The notes below the pieces were generated by a model. The model had not been told where the DNA came from. It ran no database searches and saw only the letters and a program-made list of their open reading frames with translations. A DNA stretch of 64,000 nt from assembly GCF_000498495.1 (NCBI RefSeq), contig NZ_AVCS01000013.1, forward strand, positions 124,001-188,000, read 5' to 3'. Origin of the DNA: Flavobacterium enshiense DK69. Its GTDB lineage: Bacteria > Bacteroidota > Bacteroidia > Flavobacteriales > Flavobacteriaceae. Positions 1 to 8,269 of the stretch are shown piece by piece. Numbering within the stretch: the stretch's first letter is position 1; the number at the start of each line of letters is the position of its first letter. The position numbers were made by a program, and so were the translations under genes.

Positions 1-475
1 CGAAATCGCTGCTGCCTTTAGCACTAATTGCTATCTCAGAAACGTCAAACATCTTATCTTTTTTGGTAAGGCTCGGAATATAATTCGGATTTGCTTTGTG
101 TTCCTTAGCTCTCGAATCAGAAGGCATTAACGCAGCAAAAGCATCCATTTGCTTGTTAGCTTCCTCATATCTTCCCAAGGTTTTTAGAGTTTGGGCATAG
201 CGGAAATAAGTTTCAGCATCCGCTTTTGCTTCAACAGCTTTACCATACCATTTTGCAGCCTCAGTCGCATTATTGATATTGTAATAGCAATCCCCTAGTT
301 GTTTGGCAACATAAGGCGTAGCAGTATCTTTATCAGTAAGCTTCAAATATTCTTCAATAGCGTTTACGTACTGATAGCTTTCAAAATACTGATCGGCTTT
401 TTTAGATTGTTTGTCCTGAGCATACCCCGTGGTCATCAATAATAACAAGCCTATTTGTATATAAATTCTTTTCAT
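1..475 (-). CDS. TPR/OmpA-family protein, N-terminal part (cut by window edge)
   Basis: Reading leftward from an ATG at 473-475, the frame stays open to the window edge, giving about 158 residues. A signal peptide (MKRIYIQIGLLLLMTTGYAQ) is followed by a tetratricopeptide-like stretch with helical pairs such as YVAKQLGDCYYNINNATEAA and YFRYAQTLKTLGRYEEA. The gene begins only 17 bases after the porP/sprF stop, so the two are cotranscribed. In Bacteroidota a gene in this position usually encodes a PorE-like protein: TPRs, then a PD40 beta-propeller, then a C-terminal OmpA domain that holds the partner PorP/SprF protein to peptidoglycan. Only the N-terminal TPR part is visible, so the PD40 and OmpA domains are inferred from context. 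Confidence 0.8.
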   Translation of the reverse strand, partial: MKRIYIQIGLLLLMTTGYAQDKQSKKADQYFESYQYVNAIEEYLKLTDKDTATPYVAKQLGDCYYNINNATEAAKWYGKAVEAKADAETYFRYAQTLKTLGRYEEANKQMDAFAALMPSDSRAKEHKANPNYIPSLTKKDKMFDVSEIAISAKGSSDF

Positions 476-492
476 TTTTTAGCTTCTTTTGA

Positions 493-1428
493 TTAGAAAT
501 ATCTTGGTGATATTGATGTCTTTTTAGGGAAATTCAAGTCAAATAACAACATAAATTCGTGTGACGATTTAGTTGTTGCATCCAAATCTGAAATAATGTG
601 GTCATACGCATAACCAAGACGTATTGAAGGTGTGATACGGTAATTTACCATTGCACCAAACGAGTCCTCAAGTCTGTAGGTTGCTCCTGCTTCGAACTTC
701 TCAAAGAACAAAAAGTTAGCCGACACGTCCAAAGAAGTTGGAGCGCTGAAAGCCGATTTTAACATGAATGAAGGCTTAAATTTTGTGTTCTCTGATAATT
801 GAAACACATATCCTCCCGTTAAGAAGTAATGCTGCGTTTCACTACCAAATTTGTAATCATCTCCGTCCACATGTAAATCAAGATGTTTAGCATCTAACAT
901 ATTAGGTACAGAGAACGATACATAATATTTATCTGTGTAGTAGAAAACTCCACTACCGATATTGAAATAGGTATTGTTAACGTTTTCACTGAACGCAACG
1001 TCTCCTCCATCCGGAACATATCCGTTTCCGATGTCACTGAATAGGCCAACGTTATGAAAAGTCACACCTGATTTTAATCCGAATGCCAAACGATGCTCAC
1101 CTCCTAAATTTAAGGTATAAGCGAAATCACCATAAACATTAGTTTCTTCAACCGGGCCAATTTTATCTGAAATCACAGATAATCCTAAACCAACATTTTT
1201 ACCAACCGGACTGCTCGCGGCGAATGTCAGGGTTTGTGGAGCCCCTTCCACATTAACCCATTGGTCTCTGTATAAGACCCCAATAGCCAAATTCTCTTTG
1301 GAACCGGCATAAGCTGGATTAACCACATTCATATTATACATATATTGTGTATAATGCGGGTCCTGCTGTGCTTGCATGTCTGTGGTAATTGCTCCCAACA
1401 GAAGAATAGCAAAATAAATTTTTTTCAT
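493..1428 (-). CDS. PorP/SprF family type IX secretion system membrane protein
   Basis: 311 residues, about the normal family length. A signal peptide (residues 1-20, ending in QAQ) precedes the family's characteristic N-terminus, QDPHYTQYMYNMNVVNPAYA. The rest alternates beta strands and turns (for example YFNIGSGVFYYTDKYYVSFS) and ends in F, as expected for an outer-membrane barrel of about 14 strands. PorP/SprF proteins work with the T9SS; SprF is needed to put the gliding adhesin SprB on the surface. Paralogues commonly sit next to a type B sorting-domain adhesin, as here: the 2,224-residue adhesin is just upstream and an OmpA-type gene just downstream. The likely job is attaching or exporting that adhesin. 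Family assignment is firm; the specific partner is inferred. Confidence 0.93.
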   Translation of the reverse strand: MKKIYFAILLLGAITTDMQAQQDPHYTQYMYNMNVVNPAYAGSKENLAIGVLYRDQWVNVEGAPQTLTFAASSPVGKNVGLGLSVISDKIGPVEETNVYGDFAYTLNLGGEHRLAFGLKSGVTFHNVGLFSDIGNGYVPDGGDVAFSENVNNTYFNIGSGVFYYTDKYYVSFSVPNMLDAKHLDLHVDGDDYKFGSETQHYFLTGGYVFQLSENTKFKPSFMLKSAFSAPTSLDVSANFLFFEKFEAGATYRLEDSFGAMVNYRITPSIRLGYAYDHIISDLDATTKSSHEFMLLFDLNFPKKTSISPRYF

Positions 1429-1455
1429 TTTCAGCTTGTATTGCTTTAATAATTA

Positions 1456-1485
1456 CAGTCTGCCCACTTCAGTGCAGGCAGACTG
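1456..1485 (-). promoter_or_regulatory. Intercistronic hairpin between adhesin gene and porP/sprF
   Basis: Perfect 9-base arms CAGTCTGCC (1456-1464) and GGCAGACTG (1477-1485), with an inner CAC/GTG extension, lie in the 71-base gap between the adhesin stop and the porP start. In the direction of transcription the hairpin is not followed by a T-run, so it looks more like an mRNA-stabilising or attenuating element than a full terminator. On the other strand it is followed by a short T-rich tract. Confidence 0.5.
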
Positions 1486-1499
1486 ATTTTTATTTGTTA

Positions 1500-4400
1500 T
1501 TAATATTGTCTGTTGATGTATACCCAACCGGTAACGGTAGTGTTATCAGCTTTCTGGATACTGTAGAAATAAGTACCGTCAGGTAACTTCTCTCCGTCAT
1601 TTGACTGTCCGTTCCACTGATCTTCATATCCTTCTCCATGAGAATACACTTCTACACCATAACGGTTAAAGATGACAACCTTTTTAACACCCATATCTCT
1701 AAGAACGAAAGCATCATTATCACCATCGTCATTTGGAGAAATACCTCTTGGAATATTTGGACAAGGTCCTTCATATTGAAGTTTTACAATAGCTGATGAT
1801 CCTGCTTCATTACATCCATTTGCTCTCTCATTTATTGTATATATAACTTCATAATTTCCAGGTGTGGTTGCAGAAAGATTGATAGCTCCTGTAGTAGGGT
1901 TTATAGACAATCCTGCAGGTGTAGCCGTGAAAGTTCCGCCTGTTGTAAATCCTTCAACTGTTGATAATACAGGATTAGTTCCTTCTCCACAATACTTAGA
2001 ATCGTCATAGCTAAAGTTAACTACCGGAGTATACAATTCGTTTACGATAACTTCGATTGGAGTTCTAACTCCAATACATCCTTGAGGGTTAACTACTGAA
2101 ACATAGTAAGTAGTTGTTCCCACAGTATCAGTTAACGGAACCGGAGCATTAACATTTCCAGTACCTCCTACAGCATCCGTAAACCATAATAACGTAAAGC
2201 CTTCTGGTGCAGTTGCTGTTAAAGCAGTTGCAGGTTGGTTTAAACAATAATTAACCGGAGACGTTACAGTAGCCACTTCTGGGATACCTAAATAAGTAAC
2301 CGTAAATGGTTTTTCACAGTAACGGGTTTTCCAGAAATAAGTATACACACCTGGCACATTGAATCCTGAAATAGTTGCTGTCTGACTTTGAGGTGTATCA
2401 ATAGTAGTTACAGCCGGGTTGTTTGCATCAACAACCCACTCTCCAGTTCCTTCAGCTGCAACGCTAATCGAAGTCTGGTCGCAGGTTAATGACTGATTAT
2501 TTGGTGTAACAATCTCAACATTAGGTACAAACTTAGCAGCATCCAGCAAATGGTGACCTAAATTACCTTTAATTCTGAAAAGGAATCTGGTAATTGGTTG
2601 ATTAGCCGGCACTACATAATCACCCGTTACTAAAGCCCAAACCAATGTAGCTGAGTGATGCTCTGTTACCAAGGTATACGGACCTGATGGAGGTCCCGCC
2701 CATAGTTCCAAGGTTCTTCCTTCACCAGGTATTCTACAAGCTGACGCAAAGCTGTATTTCACTTTCTTAACTTCAGCTGGTGTTTCAATCTCCGTATAAG
2801 TTCCTCTGATAGTAGGATCCGTAGTGTTTGTGTCCTGAATTAGCTGAACACATTGAGCTCCTTCGTAAGGAATTATACCCGGTGAGTTCGATGCTTCATA
2901 GAAGAAAATAGTTTCAGAAACCGTATTGTTTCTCCAACCCGGAATCACTTCCATATCAAAAATCGTGCTGATACCTGATACACTCTGCATTGGTAATTTT
3001 TCAAAACCATAATTAAAATTACTAACATCACAAAGGCTTACCGGAGTACTCACACAAATATCAAACTTCTTATCGTAATTTCTCGTCTCATTAAGCGTAA
3101 CTCTAATTTTATAAGTAGTACCTACTGTTAATTCAGAAGAATACATTGTAGTTAACGAGTTGTTTTCGCTACAAGCTTTTTCTACAAGAGAGCCATCTGC
3201 CTGCACTTCATATAAAGATAATATAACCTTAGGCCAAACTCCCTCACTGGCGTTCGTAAAATAACTACCCGAAGTCCAATTACTTAATTCCACCGTGTGA
3301 ATTTTCGAAGCCGCCACGAATTCATACCAAATGTCTCCTTTATTTGTACCGCCACAATTTGTCGGCACGCTAGAAGAAGCGGTTGCACCGATGAAGGAAG
3401 CTTTAGTTCCCTTAGAATCACAACTAGCATTTGTATTAACGGTAAGAGGGATCGCTGTCTGTGGATCATTATTTTTAATGAACACAAAAGGTCCTGTCCA
3501 ATAACTCTTATCTGCTGAACCACAAACCGCTCTTACGAAGAATTCGTTAGTACCTGCTTTAGGATCAATGAAATCTGAAAGCTGAGGAGCATAACTTGGT
3601 ATACCATTTGTTACAGGAACACCCGACTGAGGGATTGCCCCTAAACCTACCGGCTGTACGAAAACCTCCCATTGTGTTTCTCCACCCCCCGGAGTCCATG
3701 AAAGTACTCCTAGGTCATTAATGGTAACGTTAGTAGGTTGCGGACAAGTAACGGCAGCACAGTTCGATACTGCTGTATAAATATTGGTATTAGGAGAATA
3801 TGGAGCAAGTGTAGAGTCAAAAACAACAGTTTGAGACTGATCTTTTATTACTACCCTCGCATTTGGCCATGAATTATTACTACCACCCATTCTCCAAAAT
3901 AAATTCCATTCAATTCCTCTACATAAGGATACCTGATAATCTAAAACTGTAGGCTGTCCAGGTGCAACTGTAGGGAAAACAAGCGATTGATATACTATCC
4001 CGCTTTGAACAACATCCATTGCTCCTGCTACCTGACTTCCACCTCCGTTTGATAACGAAATCGTGTATTGACATAAATTTGAGGTATCACATTTAGTAAG
4101 GATCTCAAATGGTCCTACCCATGTGCTCTGTGAAGTGCTGCTACAAACTGCTCTCACATAGAACTGGTAACGGGTAGACGGTGTAAGTCCTGTTAATGTA
4201 TAAGGATGCGTCGTTGCCGTACGTAAATATTGCGGTAGCGTATTTCCTACCGGAGCCGGAGTGCCGTAAGGCTGTAATGAAATTTCCCATGAAGTTTCAG
4301 AACCTACCGGTGTCCAATTGATTATCGATGAAGTATCAAAGGTAGTATTAGCAGCAGCAGTCAAATTGATTACCGCCGGACATGTCGGAATATTCTCAAC

Positions 4401-7400
4401 ACTTACATTGTCGATTACTACAAATGATCCTCTAAGACCTTCAGGGCCAGGTGTCCCTGGCGGCACTTGAAATGCTATGTTAATATTGGTCGGAGCTGTA
4501 ATACTGGTAAGGTTGATTACCATTTCCCTTACTTCCGTATTATTTATGGTTCCGGTAACGTCCGTATCATAAAGTGTGGTCGTAAACTGAGAGATATCCA
4601 CTCCGTTTGTTGAAAGTTTAACTTTTAGATCATTTCCGATTACAGGCTGATAATGACTTTTGTAATAGAAACGTAATCTTTGATTTGGTTGTGCAGTTAA
4701 TGTTGGAGAAATTAACCAATCATTACTGTTACCGTTTGTATAACAATTCAAAGCCGCCTGTTGTTCACCAAAAATAGCATTCACCGGCATATTCAATTCC
4801 CATTGATTCGAATCCGTGTTAGCGTTAACAATTGTCCAGCAAGGTTCTGTTGGAGAATCCGTCTCAAAAGTTTCAATAAATGGTGTTGGACGAGAAGTAC
4901 AGATAGTTCTGAATCTAAATGGCCCAACCCATTGGCTATTACCATTAGTGCCACCACATATAGCTCTTACATAATATTCGAAAGCCGTATTCTCAGGAAG
5001 ACCGGTAGCATTATATGTAGGGTCGGTGTTAACCACCGTTCCTGAACCTGTTGGAACTCCGGCACCCGGACTCTGAATAACAATTTCCCATTGCGTCTCC
5101 TGATATCCACGCTTCCAGCTCAAAGTAGCAGAATTGGTTGTAATATTAGAAGCCGATAACAGCGTAGGATTAGGACATGGTGTTACATCCTCAATACTGA
5201 TGTCATCAATAGTAAGAACCCCAGTGTTATGAGGTGTACTCATATTTGCAGGAAGGTGGAATGCGAAATAAGTAGGTCCTGTTCCTGTGAAAACCACAAA
5301 ATCCTCCATAAAATCAACATTATTAATATCATGAGCAGGGATCAATACCGTTGGATTGCTCATGTCCGGTGAAGACGACATTAAAACCTCGAAATTACAT
5401 CTATCCGATTGATTAAAAATATTTACAGCAACTTTTTGCTTGAACTTCAACATCTTTGTCCCAACTACATTCACAGCAGGAGATATCAAATAATCATCAA
5501 AAGACACAAACGGATTAAAAGGAAGATCTCTACCTTGAATTACTGCCTCTGTACCCGTAATAGTCCACACGGATCTGGCTCCATCATTATTTCTGTTATC
5601 AACCGACCAACAGAACTTTTTAGTAGTTACATCGTTATCATTCAAACTTTCAAAATATGGCACCGGTTGTGCGTCACACAATGTGTTGAATCTTACTGGT
5701 CCAACCCAAACACTCTTCGTAACATCATCACAATACGTTCTGATATAGTATTCATAACGGGTAGAAGGTGTTAAACCAGTTTTCAAAAAAGGATTATTGG
5801 TAACCCTTTCTCCGTTTCCTGTAGGAACACCAGAGTTTAAAGGCTGTACGGCAATTTCCCACTCCGAGTTATTAATCCCGTTTGTCCAGAAAAACTGTGC
5901 TTGAGTTTGAGTTATTGAGCCAGCCGTTACACCTGGATATTGAGGTGGCGAACATGCCGGTAAATCTTCGATAGTTACATCATCAACGACGAAATTCGTA
6001 GATGTTTGAGGATGACCCGGTTCTACGTGCCATGCTATGCTGATATCACCAACTATATTAGCCGGGATAGCAATAATTTTTTCAACCCAGTTGTTTCCTG
6101 TTTCATATGTAGCAAGCGGCAACAGTATCGTAGTAAAGCTAGGTGCACCCACTCCTGTTGTAGAAATTTTAACTGAGAAAGAAGATTCTCCTAATACATA
6201 GCCTGTACTGTTGGTATAACCTCCAAATCCTTTAAATTTAAATCGAAGTTGTTTTTGAACAACCCCGTCCAAATGAACCTGAGGTGATATTAACATATCA
6301 TTGGTTTGCAGACCTGAATCCATTGTACGAAGTCTCACAATTTGACCTTGCGGCGCGTTAGGTGAAGCATCGGTCGAATAAAGGAACTGTGAACCGTCAC
6401 CATTCAAATCCAGTATCGTCCAACATGGTTCCGGATTAGTAGCTGTAGCAGTGTTAAAGTCTGTAGAATAAGGTGTCGGGAAAACATTACATAATGTTCT
6501 GAATGGATATGCATTACTCCACGCTCCTGGTGTACCGCTACATACAGATCTTACATAGAAATTATAGGCTGTATTCGGTGTAAGCGGACTAGCCAAATTG
6601 TTTACGTTTGTAGTTGTTTGCGTTAAAGCATCCGAAGCAACCGGAGGTCCAGCCGAAGCCAATTTTGCAATAAATTCCCAGTTACCAACTAAATTCTGTG
6701 GGTTAGCCCATGAGAATCTTGCACTGGTTTGCGCTAAGTTATCATAAGAAATTCCTGCTGGAATAGGACAAGAAGGCTGTGATAATGTAAATGTGAAACA
6801 AATACTTGCTCCTGGTTGAGAAGCATTATATTGGTAAGGCGAAGAAATTACAAAATAGTACGTCTGACCCGCCTGTAAATACACGTTAGGAATCTGTCCT
6901 TGTGTTCCATTATTGGAAGTACTACCTACTGCAAGCCCCCCTAAACAGTTCGCTGTGGTACCAATACCGGTACAGCTATCAAAAATAAAAACACTCGCAA
7001 GACTGTTAAAACATCCTGAAGCCGAGTTAACGGTCGTAGATAAACCTACGTTAACCAACCCTGAAGTAGTCGGCGTATAGGATAAAAACGCATGATCCCC
7101 TAACAACAAGTTCTGGGTCTGCCCAACAGGTTGACAGCTTAACCCTTGGGAATTCATCGGTGTATAATTTGCAGCCGGGTGGAACGAACTTAAGTTCGAA
7201 CTTAAAACATAGGGCCCCGGTGATGTGGAAGTCGGTGGAATAACTATTGGTGAACTACAATCCAAACCTAATCTGGCTGTTTTAACAGGGAAAGGACCTG
7301 CCCATCCACTTGCTGTAGTACCATCACAAATTGTTTTGATGTATACATCGTAATCAGTACCATCTGTTAAGCCTGAAAATGTATGTGAAAAACCATTAAC

Positions 7401-8174
7401 TGGCGTACCTGTAGGGGCAAAACCCGCTCCACGCGGAACGATCTGAATTTCAAAGTCATTTGCTGTAGCATGCGACCAGGTGACTAAACCACCAGTGGCA
7501 GTCATCGCAGAGTTAATTCCTGTTACTTTTGCACAGCTTCGGATTACTCGGACATTATCTATAAACCAAGAATCTCCGCTGGTATTAGTGTTTCCATCCT
7601 GATTTGTGATTGCAACAAAAGCTAGATAAACTGGTACACCCGCCGGGAGTGAAGTTACCGGAACTATTTTTTCTTCATAAGCAGTCGGATTTACATTTAA
7701 CGAAGCTTCTGTCCAACTTTGCAATGTTACGTTGAAACTGCTGATATCTGGCTGAAGTGCAGTAGACAGTCGTAATTCATAAATTGTACCTCTATTAGTA
7801 ACACTCCCTTGTTTGGTAAAAAACCTGATTTCAGTTTCAGTAGGCGTGTTAAATTGAGGAGTTATAAAGAAATACTCCGCCACGGTACCTGTAGTTGTAT
7901 TTAAAGCAGGATTTACCACTGCCCCAGGAGTAGACTGATAACCCCCTGTTGGTGTTGTCGGTCCCCAGTTATTGGTAACCGCCTGGTTACTGGTTACTCC
8001 CCAAGTTCCTGGAATTCCGCTATTAAAATTTTCTAAACCCAATTGCGCAGAAGCTGAACTTGAAAATAATCCAAATGTTAGTATCATAAGAATACTTATT
8101 TCAAAGTTCTTTCTTGAAGAAAGGAAAAACTTTGAAATAAACATCCAGTATGATAGAGCTGACTCTTTTTGCAT
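1500..8174 (-). CDS. Giant fibronectin-III/jelly-roll surface adhesin with T9SS type B (gliding-associated) C-terminal domain
   Basis: 2,224 residues. The N-terminal export signal ends near residue 43 (FSSSASAQ). About six fibronectin type III modules begin near residues 211, 466, 740, 998, 1261 and 1475. Each carries the motif YY(V/I)R(A/S)(V/I)C followed by WVGPF. Between most of them are MAM/cleaved-adhesin-like jelly-roll domains ending in FVVDDVTIED-like strands. Three Ig-like segments with paired cysteines span about 1895-2130. The last 85 residues (ISPNDDGDNDAF ... RYGVEVY ... GTYFYSI) are the gliding-motility-associated CHU_C type B sorting domain. The protein should cross the outer membrane by the T9SS and be displayed, with the adjacent PorP/SprF as partner. 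In-frame ATGs at 8144 and 8087 are alternatives, but the 8174 start gives the more plausible long signal sequence. Ligand unknown. Confidence 0.92.
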   Translation of the reverse strand: MQKESALSYWMFISKFFLSSRKNFEISILMILTFGLFSSSASAQLGLENFNSGIPGTWGVTSNQAVTNNWGPTTPTGGYQSTPGAVVNPALNTTTGTVAEYFFITPQFNTPTETEIRFFTKQGSVTNRGTIYELRLSTALQPDISSFNVTLQSWTEASLNVNPTAYEEKIVPVTSLPAGVPVYLAFVAITNQDGNTNTSGDSWFIDNVRVIRSCAKVTGINSAMTATGGLVTWSHATANDFEIQIVPRGAGFAPTGTPVNGFSHTFSGLTDGTDYDVYIKTICDGTTASGWAGPFPVKTARLGLDCSSPIVIPPTSTSPGPYVLSSNLSSFHPAANYTPMNSQGLSCQPVGQTQNLLLGDHAFLSYTPTTSGLVNVGLSTTVNSASGCFNSLASVFIFDSCTGIGTTANCLGGLAVGSTSNNGTQGQIPNVYLQAGQTYYFVISSPYQYNASQPGASICFTFTLSQPSCPIPAGISYDNLAQTSARFSWANPQNLVGNWEFIAKLASAGPPVASDALTQTTTNVNNLASPLTPNTAYNFYVRSVCSGTPGAWSNAYPFRTLCNVFPTPYSTDFNTATATNPEPCWTILDLNGDGSQFLYSTDASPNAPQGQIVRLRTMDSGLQTNDMLISPQVHLDGVVQKQLRFKFKGFGGYTNSTGYVLGESSFSVKISTTGVGAPSFTTILLPLATYETGNNWVEKIIAIPANIVGDISIAWHVEPGHPQTSTNFVVDDVTIEDLPACSPPQYPGVTAGSITQTQAQFFWTNGINNSEWEIAVQPLNSGVPTGNGERVTNNPFLKTGLTPSTRYEYYIRTYCDDVTKSVWVGPVRFNTLCDAQPVPYFESLNDNDVTTKKFCWSVDNRNNDGARSVWTITGTEAVIQGRDLPFNPFVSFDDYLISPAVNVVGTKMLKFKQKVAVNIFNQSDRCNFEVLMSSSPDMSNPTVLIPAHDINNVDFMEDFVVFTGTGPTYFAFHLPANMSTPHNTGVLTIDDISIEDVTPCPNPTLLSASNITTNSATLSWKRGYQETQWEIVIQSPGAGVPTGSGTVVNTDPTYNATGLPENTAFEYYVRAICGGTNGNSQWVGPFRFRTICTSRPTPFIETFETDSPTEPCWTIVNANTDSNQWELNMPVNAIFGEQQAALNCYTNGNSNDWLISPTLTAQPNQRLRFYYKSHYQPVIGNDLKVKLSTNGVDISQFTTTLYDTDVTGTINNTEVREMVINLTSITAPTNINIAFQVPPGTPGPEGLRGSFVVIDNVSVENIPTCPAVINLTAAANTTFDTSSIINWTPVGSETSWEISLQPYGTPAPVGNTLPQYLRTATTHPYTLTGLTPSTRYQFYVRAVCSSTSQSTWVGPFEILTKCDTSNLCQYTISLSNGGGSQVAGAMDVVQSGIVYQSLVFPTVAPGQPTVLDYQVSLCRGIEWNLFWRMGGSNNSWPNARVVIKDQSQTVVFDSTLAPYSPNTNIYTAVSNCAAVTCPQPTNVTINDLGVLSWTPGGGETQWEVFVQPVGLGAIPQSGVPVTNGIPSYAPQLSDFIDPKAGTNEFFVRAVCGSADKSYWTGPFVFIKNNDPQTAIPLTVNTNASCDSKGTKASFIGATASSSVPTNCGGTNKGDIWYEFVAASKIHTVELSNWTSGSYFTNASEGVWPKVILSLYEVQADGSLVEKACSENNSLTTMYSSELTVGTTYKIRVTLNETRNYDKKFDICVSTPVSLCDVSNFNYGFEKLPMQSVSGISTIFDMEVIPGWRNNTVSETIFFYEASNSPGIIPYEGAQCVQLIQDTNTTDPTIRGTYTEIETPAEVKKVKYSFASACRIPGEGRTLELWAGPPSGPYTLVTEHHSATLVWALVTGDYVVPANQPITRFLFRIKGNLGHHLLDAAKFVPNVEIVTPNNQSLTCDQTSISVAAEGTGEWVVDANNPAVTTIDTPQSQTATISGFNVPGVYTYFWKTRYCEKPFTVTYLGIPEVATVTSPVNYCLNQPATALTATAPEGFTLLWFTDAVGGTGNVNAPVPLTDTVGTTTYYVSVVNPQGCIGVRTPIEVIVNELYTPVVNFSYDDSKYCGEGTNPVLSTVEGFTTGGTFTATPAGLSINPTTGAINLSATTPGNYEVIYTINERANGCNEAGSSAIVKLQYEGPCPNIPRGISPNDDGDNDAFVLRDMGVKKVVIFNRYGVEVYSHGEGYEDQWNGQSNDGEKLPDGTYFYSIQKADNTTVTGWVYINRQY
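8096..8140. repeat. Long inverted repeat inside the 5' coding region of the adhesin
   Basis: Perfect 13-base arms TTATTTCAAAGTT (8096-8108) and AACTTTGAAATAA (8128-8140). A second 5-base stem, CTTTC/GAAAG (8109-8113 and 8119-8123), lies inside with one asymmetric bulge. The structure covers codons of the signal-peptide region, 34 bases after the ATG at 8174, so the mRNA would fold into a strong hairpin close to the ribosome entry site. Confidence 0.7.
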
Positions 8175-8223
8175 TTTTTCTGAATTTTATTTGTTAAATG
8201 TATTCTATGCCGAAATACTTAAA

Positions 8224-8261
8224 TTAAAAAAAAGTAAGGCAATCAATAGATTGCCTTACTT
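8224..8261 (-). terminator. Rho-independent terminator of the giant type A surface protein gene
   Basis: Thirteen-base arms AAGTAAGGCAATC (8232-8244) and GATTGCCTTACTT (8249-8261) with a four-base loop, followed on the minus strand by a run of eight T residues. It lies just after the stop of the gene ending at 8270, so the two giant genes are separate transcription units. Confidence 0.85.
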
Positions 8262-8269
8262 GGCATTAC

